NCBI GenBank assembly: GCA_009760855.2
Contig: WPIO01000001.1
Location: 19,371,501-19,435,500, forward strand
Origin: Cristatella mucedo
Taxonomy: Eukaryota > Bryozoa > Phylactolaemata > Cristatellidae
Direction of reading: 5' to 3'
DNA: 64,000 bases
The translations under genes and the position numbers were made by a program. The notes below the pieces were generated by a model, which worked only from the letters and a program-made list of their open reading frames with translations, did no database searches and had not been told where the DNA came from. This document shows, one piece after another, positions 31,930-43,459 of the stretch; positions within the stretch are counted from its first letter, which is position 1, and each line of letters begins with the position of its first letter.

Positions 31930-32185
31930 ATAACAGTAATTCAAACTTATTCACTGTTCAGGCGCTTCATATATGCCGTGCACATGTCCACATATTTAAG
32001 AGCCACATTTGCACAGCGACAGAAGAGCCTTTACAGCCGTTACCACTGCTGGCAGTACCACTGCTTGTAGTGGTGATAAAGGATCGCCTGCCACAGGACT
32101 AACCCTATATGCCCTGGGCTCTAGTGCACTCTGTCGGTAATTACATTTACCTCGATCGGGCGAGCACCTTAATAACTTGCTCAAA
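31930..32185 (-). mobile_element. SINE remnants: S1 tail, then S2 copy
   Basis: At about 31930-31990 there is an antisense S1-like tail (ctgttcaggcgcttcatata). At about 32010-32185 a minus-strand S2 copy reads 'aaggtgctcgcccgatcgag', a degraded B-box, then 'ggcgatcctttatcaccact' and 'ctcttctgtcgctgtgcaaa'. It parallels the S2 copy at 51.94 kb. Confidence 0.6.
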
Positions 32186-34169
<1,984 letters not shown>

Positions 34170-34830
34170 TCCGTTATATTTATAGCCAATGTTCTGTATG
34201 AGTTAGCTCCTCTGACCAGGTGCAATGTAGGCTCTTGCCCATATGGCCTATGATTTACTGCAGACTTTGAACTTGCTAGAACTAAGTGCAACCCTGAGAA
34301 AGTGTACCCAAGAGCACTACTACATAGCCATCGAGTAGCCTATGAAGACTATCGTAGGTCATATTAATTTAGCTAAGGCCAAGTCTAGCTTCTATAGCAG
34401 TGCAGTGCAATCACAGTCGTACAGTTCAAAATGCTGATTTCGACTATCAAACGTCTGAAGGGCTCCGAGTTCAGCCACTTATCAAGCAATGCTTGTGGCA
34501 ATCTTGTAGAGCTTTTATATAGCTTCTTTGTATGAAAAGATAGATAAGATCAGAAAGTTCATCCCTAAAGTAACACCCTCGTTAGACTTCTTGCACATGA
34601 TTCCTTGCCGTAGCTCCACGTTCATCTTCAAGCCTGCAGCCGGTGACCACATCTCGAAGTTCATCTCCGAGTCTAAGAAGACTGCTAGCCCTCTAGACCG
34701 TATGCCCACAGTTTTGTTTTGCGGTATTTAGATTTGATGCTGTCCTGCATAAATAACTTAATAGATATGTCCTCAGCCTTAGCTCTTTACCCTAAGTGCT
34801 TACAAAATGCCGTTGAATGCAGCCTGGGTC
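34170..34830 (+). mobile_element. L2 LINE fragment, endonuclease-RT linker and RT start
   Basis: In order it has a linker motif (YELAPLTRCNVGSCPYGL), a segment reading FKMLISTIKRLKGSEFSHLS, 'YEKIDKIRKFIP', and 'SESKKTASPLDRMPTVLF'. The last corresponds to the L2 'K.sSc.LDpiPT.L' block just before the RT. This part of the element is not represented in the other family A copies here. It has several breaks. Confidence 0.75.
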
Positions 34831-36972
34831 ATGAAGTGGGAGCACCTTGTCCTCGTGCTGAATTAGGGCAGCTATCAGCGCCAACAGCATCCAGAAGTTT
34901 CAGCAAGCTTCCTCAACCCGCGCTCCCTGTCCTTTGAACACTGCAGCCTCGTCGATTGTGCAGGTACGCTGTGAGAGTCATTGTTAAGGGAGTGCCACTG
35001 CAATGTCCAAGAAGAGGCCTATCTCTGCCAGCCAGCAGCCCTGCCAGCCATATGAATTGGAGGGGATCTGTATTGCAACAATGGTGTCATCATTGCAACC
35101 TTTTAAAGAAACCACCTCGTACTTCTAGCCTGGCCCACCGTTGGCCAAGTTGTCTCCTTTGCCACTCTTATACACCAGAGCCACCAGATCCTTCCTGTCG
35201 TTTGCTGAAGTATAAGTGGCATGCTCGGTCGGATCAGCCGACGTATGTGCTAGCTTTGTCGATCCTCTTGATCTGGCTCACAAGGTTTTTCCTGATCTAG
35301 CTGAGCTTCAGAGAGGCCACCTTCACGAAGAGGAAGGGCGACGGAACGGCGGTGGCGGCAGCGAGCTAATAGAGGTAATAGCTTGATCAAACTCGCAGGC
35401 GATGCTTGGCCCCCATCCATCAAGTGTGAAGCAAGGCCACACCATTTCATCGACGAGTCGAACTTCAGATGACTGCGAACACGGCGGCACAGCACACCCT
35501 TCGGCTTTGTGTTCGTGCCGTGGCTGCCGCTTCGAGGCTCTGGCAGCAAGAGTTGGAGCCGCAGGGTAGAAACTTGCGACCGTACCGTGCCCCGGCCATA
35601 AACCCTGGCAGGCTCGTAGCTGCTGGCTTTGCGTTGGTCCGGTGGCTCTGCTGTGCACCACAATCGATGTAAAGTCGAAGGCGCGCGTTCAACATTCGCA
35701 AGTTCTGAGAGAGGCATTCCTTCATTCGGGCTGTCGTCTAGCGATGCTAACACCATAGGCCTTAGGCTGCGCGTGTCACCCATGCCTCCAAACATGGCTT
35801 CGAGCGAGACTGCACAATCTGCAAAATGCCTTTGATGAGCCCATGTTACTTACTGCAGCCTGTCTTTGATCGGCTGGGCTTTCTAAAAAAAATCCTTTCT
35901 TAGCTCACACAGCCTGACATGCAGAGTATGTGCAGGGTCGATCCGTTTGAGACAGTAACCGAAAATGCCCAGCTATTAGTCGCTCGCTCCTCCGGCTTCG
36001 ACAGATTTTCCTCTGTCTTATTCAACCAGTCTAGTAAATGACGGCTCCGTGGCAAGGTCTCTTCAATCTTCACGGTCAGGCAAACAAGCTTCTCCAAAGA
36101 GCATTATTGCAGATGCAGCCGATGATATTTGCATAGTGACTACAATGCTGCTATTACCTGCTTTTGCCACTATGCAATTTATTCAGCTCTCTTTTGCATT
36201 TAAGACTGCTGAACTACAAATTTGCAAAGTCTTCTCTATCTCCTGCCTCCTTAAAAGTTTCTTAGTCTCCTGTATAGTGTAATCTATATTTGTCTCTTTC
36301 GGTTCTCTTTGATTTCAGTTAGACTGCAAAATATGGTGTGGTAATTAATTCTAGAGGGCATTACCTCACATCCAAATCGTTAGCTGAAAGTATGCATTTC
36401 TTACTAAACGCTTCAAATAAAGGTATCGTGGGTCTAGCAAGAAAAAGAACGTTCAATGCACTTATGTGGACTTGATTCTTCCTTCGAGTTTGAACCCAAT
36501 ATACTCAAACCAATTTGTCCATTGCATTTGATAATCAAAAGATCTGTCCTGCTGAATGAAATAGCCGCCCATGAGGATATATACAATTTATTAGGCTTGT
36601 AGTCTTCTACTGACTTAGCGAGAGGGAGGGGTTTAATTGGTACTTGGATTCAACTTCATCACATACTCACTTGTGACAATTGTTGCAGCAGTTAGGTTTT
36701 TCATATGCAGATCTTTTGCTCAGTTAACTCTGCAAATTTTGATATTGCAGTCTTCACAAGGAATTGCTCAAACATCAAACAAAGTGTCTGCACCGAGGTA
36801 AACTATTTATTGGTAATCATATCGTCTCCAATTGTCGTTACTGTCTCAAATCGTATCCTTTCATTTGATCAAGCAGTGGAATGGCTCACTCTGCACGTCT
36901 CCATATGTCGTACAGATGGTTGTTGTCAGCAGTGTTGAACACCAACTAGTACTTTGCTAACGTATTTTTCAG
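34831..36972. other. GC-rich, coding-like stretch without an assignable gene
   Basis: Between 34.9 and 36.1 kb the GC content is high and long frames are open on both strands. One plus-strand candidate (about 35905-36030, after an acceptor-like cctttcttag, beginning LTQPDMQSMCRVDPFETV) has no phase-compatible partner. It could hold an exon of host gene 2 or an unknown repeat. Beyond 36.3 kb nothing is seen. Confidence 0.3.
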
Positions 36973-37050
36973 CTTAGCAACTTTATCTGACGAGACGGTT
37001 CCCTTGAGGCAGGAAGTGACTGAACTGAAAAGAGAAAAAATGCGGTTGCA
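36973..37050 (+). CDS. Host gene 2 (optineurin/NEMO-like), coiled-coil exon a
   Basis: A 78-nt exon lies between an acceptor (gtatttttcag) and a consensus donor (gca|gtaaga). After one base that completes a codon, it encodes 25 residues with heptad spacing (LRQEVTELKREKMRLQ at the end), then two bases of a Gln codon. The next exon at 37155 begins with the missing G, so the phases agree. Upstream exons are uncertain: the preceding one must end with two bases. The segment is the kind of central coiled coil that precedes the UBAN region in optineurin and NEMO. Confidence 0.7.
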
Positions 37051-37154
37051 GTAAGAAGTAGAGCCATGCCTATCTTTCAGTAAGAGCACTTCAAAGCTGT
37101 GTGGGCCTTTGGCTCCCTGTAATGACATGGCTAGTCCAATGCTTTTTTTTACAG

Positions 37155-37248
37155 GGAGGCAGTGAACACCCTGAGGCTAGAGCTGCAAGATTCCAAGGCC
37201 AGCCACCAACGTTTGCTCAGAATGATGAGTGATCCTGGCATTGTGAAT
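37155..37248 (+). CDS. Host gene 2 (optineurin/NEMO-like), coiled-coil exon b
   Basis: A 94-nt exon follows a classic acceptor (gcttttttttacag) and ends at a good donor (aat|gtaagg). It completes the Gln codon from exon a and encodes EAVNTLRLELQDSKASHQRL and a short tail ending in GIVN, finishing in phase 0. Only 104 bp of intron separate it from exon a. The charged, Leu-spaced sequence is typical coiled coil. The next exon, at 41897, begins in phase 0 as required. Confidence 0.7.
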
Positions 37249-38030
37249 GTAAGGCAGAATAGTGATTTGAAAGCTTGAATGAGCTGGATGCTGATAACAG
37301 TTGTGCATGCAATGCCCGCGACATGTTGAATCCTGCACGGATACTCAATATACTGCATATATGCATGTATGCCTATGAAGCCTGATATATCTGTGGATGT
37401 GTTTATGCTTCACTTGACTGGTTATCTTGCTGTAGTTTTATTCCTGGTACGAATTTCCTTATCACACAGCTATTACACAATCTCATTAGCATTCAGGATG
37501 GTTTGTGTGTAACCTGCAAACATATACGGTTAAAAGTGACGTGAAATAAGGCACATCTTTCTCTCCTTTGAGGGTGTGACATACAGGTTAGCAGGCGGTC
37601 TAGCTAGGTGTACTGAACCTGGCCTGCATAGCCTCACACGATAGTAAGATCTTAGATGACCGTCAGTGGTCAGCTCTAAGGTGCTTGAGGCATTTCTGAC
37701 AGGATTTCAGTGTTCGTACTTCTTGCCGATAGAGTTCCGGTAGTCACGAAACTTTTTTCGGCTGCGTTTTGGCAGCAATGGCTAATCCCGTGTGTACTTG
37801 TGGGTAAACTTTCACACTGCAATCCGTTTAACAGAATCATCTCGATAGTGTGGGAGTCAGGATTACAAACACGATTTTCACCATCAGTGCCTAAATGCTG
37901 CCAAAGGTTATTAAATAATAACTGTTGGTCTAACTTTGACTGCTCGATGGGCTTTACCTGCTGCTTCTTCTCTTTCGGCTCTTCTTTAGTTCTGTCTATT
38001 TTTCGCTTCTACGTGGTGCTACTGTATATC

Positions 38031-38036
<6 letters not shown>
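37249..38036. other. Intron of host gene 2, nothing else recognised
   Basis: It is unique-looking intron sequence up to the polypyrimidine tract. Confidence 0.45.
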
Positions 38037-38065
<29 letters not shown>

Positions 38066-38225
38066 GCTTCTTGTTCTAGCATTTTTTTGGTCCACACTAC
38101 TTCACTCTCATTCCTCCCTCCTTCAGTCCTTCTGTCCCTCTTTCCCCATCTTCCTCTTTCCCTCCCTCTTTCCGTCGTTTTCTCTTTATGTTTCTCTTCT
38201 CTGTCTCGTAGGCTGTCTATCTCCC

Positions 38226-38256
<31 letters not shown>

Positions 38257-38360
38257 CAATCTCTCTCTCTTTCTCTCTCTCTCTATCTCTCTCCTCTGTG
38301 TGTGTGTGTGTGTATGTGTCTCTCTCTCTTCACTCTCATCCACGCTTCACTCTCATCCAC
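38037..38360. repeat. CT-rich microsatellite tract, left of an L2
   Basis: It contains (CT)n, interrupted CTTCC/CTCT and (GT)n stretches. With 39903-40155 it forms one polypyrimidine tract split by the L2 insertion. Confidence 0.9.
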
Positions 38361-38365
38361 TGCCA

Positions 38366-39667
38366 CGGGTCGTGGCAGACCAGCTGAACTCGTATATCGA
38401 AACCTCACACCTTGCTAGTAAGTTCCAGTCTGGCTTTAGAGCTAATCACTCCACAGAGTCAGCATTGCTTCGGGTATACAACGACCTACTTAGGAATGCA
38501 GACATAGGTAGAGTGTCTCTTCTTGTTTTGCTCGATTTTTCGGCAGCTTTTGATACCATCGATCACAAAGTACTTCTAGAGCGCCTCTCATCTCGCCTGG
38601 GCATCACTGGCACTGCTCTGCAGTGGTTCAGGTCCTATCTCAATGGGAGACTCCAGAGTGTTGACGTGAATGGACAAAGATCATCTGAAGTACCTCTAAA
38701 ATATGGAGTACCTCAGGGCTCTGTGCTAGGTCCGGTCCTTTTCACCGTTTATACTCTGCCTCTTGCTGATGTGATTGCCAAGCACAATCTAGGCTTTCAC
38801 TTCTATGCGGATGACACTCAGTTGTACCTTTGCTTTGATCCCTCCCAGCCTTCGAGCACCTCTAATTCTCTCAACTCACTTGCTGCATGCATTGATGACA
38901 TCCGATCATGGATGGCAGCAAATTTTCTAAAACTAAACGATGATAAAACTAACTTACTAGTTATGGGCAAACCTAGTGTGATTCAGAAATTGGAAAGGCT
39001 GACGCTCAAAATTGGCTCTGCCAGCATATCTCCAGTTGAATCAGCTCGAAATCTAGGTGTCATATTCCAAAGCGACCTCTCGTTAGACGACCATATCAGC
39101 TCCACAGTCAAATCTGCCTATTTTCAGCTTCATAACATTGCTAAAATTAGGGCTTGTTTAGATAAGGATACCACGTCCAAGTTGGTCCATGCATTCGTGA
39201 CATCACGTCTCGACTTCTGCAACTCACTGCTTACTGGCCTACCAGCATGTGCGATCAGGCGATTGCAGCTGGTGCAAAACTCTGCAGCTAGGCTTGTCTG
39301 TCGTGAGCGTCGCAGTTGCCACATTACTCCACTTCTCGCCGACCTGCACTGGCTACCAGTGAGGCAACGGATTGACTTCAAGGTTTTGTCGCTCACTTTT
39401 AGGTCTCTTCATTCTATGGCTCAAGCCTATCTTTCAGATATACTACCCCATGAGGCCAAGCATCGTACCACCCGCTTTTCGGAATCCAACAGTCTAGAAA
39501 TACCTCGTACAAACCTTAAATCCTTTGGAGACCGTGCATTTAGCTCGTATGCTCCCAAAGCCTGGAACTCCCTCCCGACCTGCATCAGAACATCCCCTGA
39601 CCTGACCACATTTAAAAGAAACTTAAAAACACACCTATTTAGGACAGCATTTAGTGGGTCCCTGTGA
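38366..39667 (+). CDS. L2 LINE reverse transcriptase and C-terminal domain (partial)
   Basis: 433 codons are open to a TGA at 39665-39667; the true N-terminus and endonuclease are missing. RT blocks in order are FQSGFRANHSTESALLRV, LLVLLDFSAAFDTIDHKVL (first catalytic Asp), GVPQGSVLGPVLFTVY, and FHFYADDTQLYL (catalytic Asp pair, about 38798-38833). Then come 'FLKLNDDKTNLL', 'ARNLGVIF', 'ITPLLADLHWLPVRQRIDFK', 'FGDRAFSSYAPKAWNSLPTC' and 'LKTHLFRTAFSGSL'. This is the standard L2/CR1-group order. The enzyme copies LINE RNA by target-primed reverse transcription. The open frame continues upstream through the CT repeat, but that part is simple-sequence artefact. Without the endonuclease the copy is not autonomous. 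Confidence 0.9.
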   Translation, partial: RVVADQLNSYIETSHLASKFQSGFRANHSTESALLRVYNDLLRNADIGRVSLLVLLDFSAAFDTIDHKVLLERLSSRLGITGTALQWFRSYLNGRLQSVDVNGQRSSEVPLKYGVPQGSVLGPVLFTVYTLPLADVIAKHNLGFHFYADDTQLYLCFDPSQPSSTSNSLNSLAACIDDIRSWMAANFLKLNDDKTNLLVMGKPSVIQKLERLTLKIGSASISPVESARNLGVIFQSDLSLDDHISSTVKSAYFQLHNIAKIRACLDKDTTSKLVHAFVTSRLDFCNSLLTGLPACAIRRLQLVQNSAARLVCRERRSCHITPLLADLHWLPVRQRIDFKVLSLTFRSLHSMAQAYLSDILPHEAKHRTTRFSESNSLEIPRTNLKSFGDRAFSSYAPKAWNSLPTCIRTSPDLTTFKRNLKTHLFRTAFSGSL

Positions 39668-39831
39668 TTCGTCCTTGTTGTGCTTATGCGTGCTGACACT
39701 GTGCATGCTGCCACTAACCACATTTGCATGTTGACCCTGTGCATTTCACCCCTAACCATATTATTCATTTTGTTTGTTTTTCAAGCATGATTTACTTACT
39801 ATTCTATTGCGTATCACTTTGCAGCAAATGT

Positions 39832-39871
39832 AAAGCGCCTAGAAAGAGATTAAGTTCTCTGAGGGCGCTTT
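39832..39871 (+). promoter_or_regulatory. L2 3'-terminal hairpin
   Basis: Arms AAAGCGCC and GGCGCTTT enclose an inner AGAGA / TCTCT pairing, just before the (ATT)n tail. It is conserved in nearly every L2 tail in the window. In stringent-type LINEs the 3' hairpin is what the RT recognises; that role here is inference. Confidence 0.7.
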
Positions 39872-39902
39872 ATCAAGTGCAATATTATTATTATTGTTAT
39901 TA

Positions 39903-40059
39903 TCTCTTTGTCTCTCTGTCTCTGTCTCTCTCTCTCTCTCTCTGTCTCCCTCTGTCTCTGTGTGTGTGTCTCTCTCTCTCTCTCTTTGTTTCTCTGTCCC
40001 TCTCTTTGTTGTCTCTCTTTTTCTGTCTTTCATTATGTTTCTCTCTGTGTCTCTCCGTG

Positions 40060-40143
<84 letters not shown>

Positions 40144-40155
40144 TCCCTCTCTCTT
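39903..40155. repeat. CT-rich microsatellite tract, right of the L2
   Basis: Interrupted (CT)n with TGTCTC variants ends in about 70 bp of pure (CT)n. Confidence 0.95.
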
Positions 40156-41896
40156 TAGGCCAGAAACGGCCTAACTTATACTCCGGTCCGGCCTAACGCC
40201 CCCTGGTTATTTCTTGTTGGATCCGGCCTAATAACATTGCCTCGGTTTTGTTCCCCTTCATCACTGCTGGTTGCAGCTAGACCTGTGGTCACAGTTTATT
40301 TTTAGAACTGATGTCGAGCACTTGTATGTACCAGAAGCCCCTGACGGGGGGGGGGGGAGATGATAAATGTCTATCCCTATAATTGCTGTTAGCGTTTGTG
40401 CCTCTGTTGTGACTGTTTGTCTGACCATGTCCACTTAACCGGCTTCTGTGGTGGAGTAGGCGTGGTTTCTTCTGGATTAGTGTGCCTTCTTGACCTCCTG
40501 AAATGGCCTAGTAGTCCGAAAAGTTCGCCTACCCCTGTTCTAAGGGATCTTCATATCCGCTTGGTTGAAAAAACGCTTTTAACTTGTATAGTGAGGAGAA
40601 TTTCCTAACAAGCTTTGTTTTGCATCCATACCCACATGTCATATACAGCAACTACCAAAGAGTGTGCAAGTGTCAAGCAAACATTTTCTCTTAAATCAAG
40701 AAGGTGCATGCCAACATTCTTGGGATCTAGTGTATTTCGCCCAACTTTCAGCTGCACAGATTACTCACTCTGTCTTTCGGACTCTGTACATGGCCTCTTC
40801 GGATATGTGCAAGCTAGTGAGTTGCTTTGCTAGTGGCTATCGCTTCCAATGACTGGAGTAAAAGATTTATTCCTTTATTTACTTGCATCATGCATCGTTG
40901 TAAATACCATCGCTTCGAGAAATTGAATGCTATCTGTTAGACAGGACACTCAAGGCTTATCCGGAAACTTTAGTGTATAGGATGGTAGCTTTGAACCAAT
41001 CGTACGAGAGTGGGGTGGTGGGCTGTCCTTATGAGCCAAGCTTTCTCTGCCTGGGTGTGGCTGAGCTGCAGCTTGCATGCACAGCACCGAATCTTCTCGA
41101 AGCTTGCGAATAAAGAAGAGTGGCTCACAGCGAGACCAAAAGATTGGCATGATTCCGTCTAGGTGCTTTCGTTACAAGTTATAGGACAGAGGCCGGTGAG
41201 GGCAGGCTAAAAGCTCCCAAACGAGTGGAAAAAGTGCCTCTCAGTGCCCTCGGAAAGGCCAGCACCTGCCCAGCTCGCCTTGGCCGAGTTCTTCATCGGG
41301 CGTTAGATGTGTTGCACCTGCGGCGGTCGACTTCGTGTGACATTCATTCCAAGCTCTCCGGCATATGCAGTCATGCAGTGGCTCGTGGGTAACAGCTGGT
41401 CCGTGGCTCGGCCGCCGCCCACTGGCCTCTAGGCGTACCACTGGCAAAATAGGAGGGACATGCTAAAAGTAGTCGTTAGATTATCAGCCAGTTTGGCCTG
41501 ATCTTGGACAGTTTGATAGATCAGCTACTCTCGCTCTTCTTGTACTTAGATCTGTTCTGCAGAAAATGGTTCGACTCTTGAGACCATGTATGATGTGTAT
41601 GTGCGAGCCTGCATACCGATCCTTGCAGGTGTACATGTTGGTGTGCGTGTGCTCACGTGCCTACTCAGGTATACACCTAAGTGTACGGGTTCTGAAAATA
41701 TGAAGTGCTCTCTTATACTTGACAAATTGCTTTTGTCTGCCGACATAACGTCGGTCGATTATTCTGTGCATTTGTTCCGGGAGAAGTCATGAAAAGCTGT
41801 GAATCTCTGTGCTCCATTCTTGGCATCACTTTGCTGCTGAGTGATCCAGTGCTTGTGGCATCATAAAGTGTTTGCTTGTAACTGTGGTAATTTTAG
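40156..41896. other. Intron of host gene 2, no other feature supported
   Basis: It includes a G run at about 40348 and a GC-richer patch (41220-41440) with open frames on both strands but no motif or phase-compatible splice sites. Confidence 0.4.
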
Positions 41897-42037
41897 CCTG
41901 AAACTAAGAAGGCTGAGGATATCGATGAGCACAAGACCTTGCTCCAACAGTATAGCCACGTGATAGCCAACAAAGACATGGAAATTATTAGGCTGAAAGA
42001 GCAGAATAGGCAAGACGTCAATACCTTGGAGCAGCAG
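41897..42037 (+). CDS. Host gene 2 (optineurin/NEMO-like), coiled-coil exon c
   Basis: A 141-nt exon (47 codons, phase 0 at both ends) lies between an acceptor (taattttag) and a donor (cagcag|gtactg). It encodes DEHKTLLQQYSHVIANKD and then MEIIRLKEQNRQDVNTLEQQ. This resembles the optineurin helix before its UBAN motif (as I remember it, ELDEYKIMLTEADRLLAAQQ). It joins in phase to exon b upstream and to the exon at 50302 downstream. In known family members a short block with a Tyr-x-x-Asp-Phe core follows directly; it is not present in either flanking exon here. The frame stays open past the donor to about 42118, so a retained or alternative end is possible. Confidence 0.75.
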
Positions 42038-42269
42038 GTACTGTGCAGCAAAGTACTTCCGAAGGAGCTTGCTGAGTTCCAGTTGGCCTCCATGTTCTAC
42101 AGTACCGAGATCTCTTGATTTCTTTGTGATACTAAAAACCTAGCTCTTCCAGTGCTATGCCAAAGGCTTAGAAGCTGTGCTTTGCTGTTGCAACATTGCA
42201 ATTACGGGTTGATTTAAATCGTGAGCACGAGCATCTTCATCGAAGCCAGTATACTTGCATCCATGTCTT

Positions 42270-42575
42270 CTCTGTCGAGTAATGTAAAATGTAATGTAAT
42301 GTATATCTACCTGACTGTAGTTCCACCAAGCCATAAAGACTAATTGGGTGTTATGCAGGAGAGTTTTGTACAGCCCACTCACAACCTAAGCGGCTTTCAT
42401 TACGCATTCGGTAGCCAACAGACTTCATCTCACGCAACAAAGAGAAAGTGGGAAGCATATCACAGTCAGGAGAGCAGTTGAGGTAGTGAGTAGCATGGAA
42501 CTAGCAGCTCAGGACTGCTGAATAGAATGAGCCACAGTCGGCAGCGGGAGAGTAGTTGTCGTTGCGTAAGAAAGT
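42270..42575 (-). mobile_element. LINE family B 3' end
   Basis: Antisense ACATT-type tail (taatgtaaaatgtaatgtaa), 3' UTR and last ORF part are present. It is 5' truncated and intronic in host gene 2, opposite strand. Confidence 0.88.
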
Positions 42576-43214
42576 AAATGCTGGTCAGCTTCACTTATCT
42601 AATGTATTTGCCAAAGCAAGTCGAAGAAACGAACTGCCTCTCAAAAAGAGGCGAACAAAGTGTTTTAAGGTGGCTTGAAGCTGGTATAGGTTATCTTGGC
42701 TAATAATTCCTTAATTGTATATACTGCTAGTGACCACGGCTGTTTTCTGCTGGTTCTCCTGGTGGGCATGCTGTACAGAAAGCTGGCTGACTGAAAAGCT
42801 TTCAGGAACTAGAGCTAAAAGCCATAGCTACATCTTTGCATCGTGATTTTTAGAGATTCTTAGTCCCATAGTATGTGGCATTCGGTCGTTATGAATTTTA
42901 AATTAAAACGTGTAGATCTGGTCTCCTCGTGAAAGCCTGCTTCTGTCGCATGCTGCTTGACTGTCAATTGGTGAGACATGACCATCTCTAGAAACTTTAC
43001 ACAACCAGCTATGGTAAGTTTCCTCATTCGGCTTTACCCACTCTGACTCTAGACTGTAATCTTAAGACTCCAGTATAAAGTACAAACAAGGATTTTCAGG
43101 AACCTTTTATGCAGCTGTCGTTGTCTTCATCTACATTACATTACTGTCACCAATAGAGTAGGCTACAGCGCATCTTTAAATACTAGCTGATTTAACAGCC
43201 TCCTCTGTATAACA
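42576..43214. other. Intron of host gene 2, nothing recognised
   Basis: I looked here for the missing UBAN block (a Tyr-x-x-Asp-Phe core) with splice sites and did not find it. Confidence 0.4.
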
Positions 43215-43340
43215 ACAGAAGAAACTTGATGGCTATCGCCAGTGCTTGCGGTGGCCATAAAGGATTGCCCACCGCAGGATTCGAACCCACGACCTCGAGA
43301 ACGAGGTCTTGAAAAGCAACCGTGTTACGTGGTGTGGCTT
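43215..43340 (-). mobile_element. tRNA-derived SINE, family S2
   Basis: On the minus strand it has an exact-looking B box (gtgggttcgaatcc), then 'gcggtgggcaatcctttatg' and 'ccgcaagcactggcgatagc'. It matches the 51.94-kb copy in order. The B box is the best preserved of the set. Confidence 0.7.
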
Positions 43341-43459
43341 TTCAGATGTCCAGGTCATCAGCAATTCACTTGGCTTGAAACAGGCAAATACTTTTAGATT
43401 TAGCCCATCTCTCAAGATGCCTCAAATGATTTCGAAACTAGTACATGATTAGTTCACAC

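Larger units (their letters stand above)
38366..39902 (+). mobile_element. L2 LINE (family A), best copy, 5' truncated
   Basis: It begins in the RT N-terminal region and runs through a single open frame to 39667, then a 235-bp 3' UTR, the terminal hairpin (arms at 39832-39839 and 39863-39871) and an (ATT)n tail. It is inserted in a CT-rich tract in an intron of host gene 2, in the same orientation. The intact frame makes it the youngest long LINE here. Confidence 0.93.

Noticed and set aside
35250-35795. 181-codon minus-strand open frame
   Set aside because: It lies in a GC-rich block where several overlapping frames are open. There are no motifs, and no splice or start context was seen.
38087-38365. 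Apparent N-terminal extension of the L2 protein, rich in Ser and Leu
   Set aside because: It is read-through of the CT-rich tract into the 5'-truncated L2, not part of the element.
40156-41890. Open frames near 41.2-41.4 kb as exons of host gene 2
   Set aside because: Exons b and c already join in phase, and no candidate here has splice sites that keep the frame.
43230-43340. Stand-alone tRNA gene
   Set aside because: The B box is good, but there is no cloverleaf with paired acceptor arms, and the same head with a constant body recurs elsewhere, so it is a SINE.
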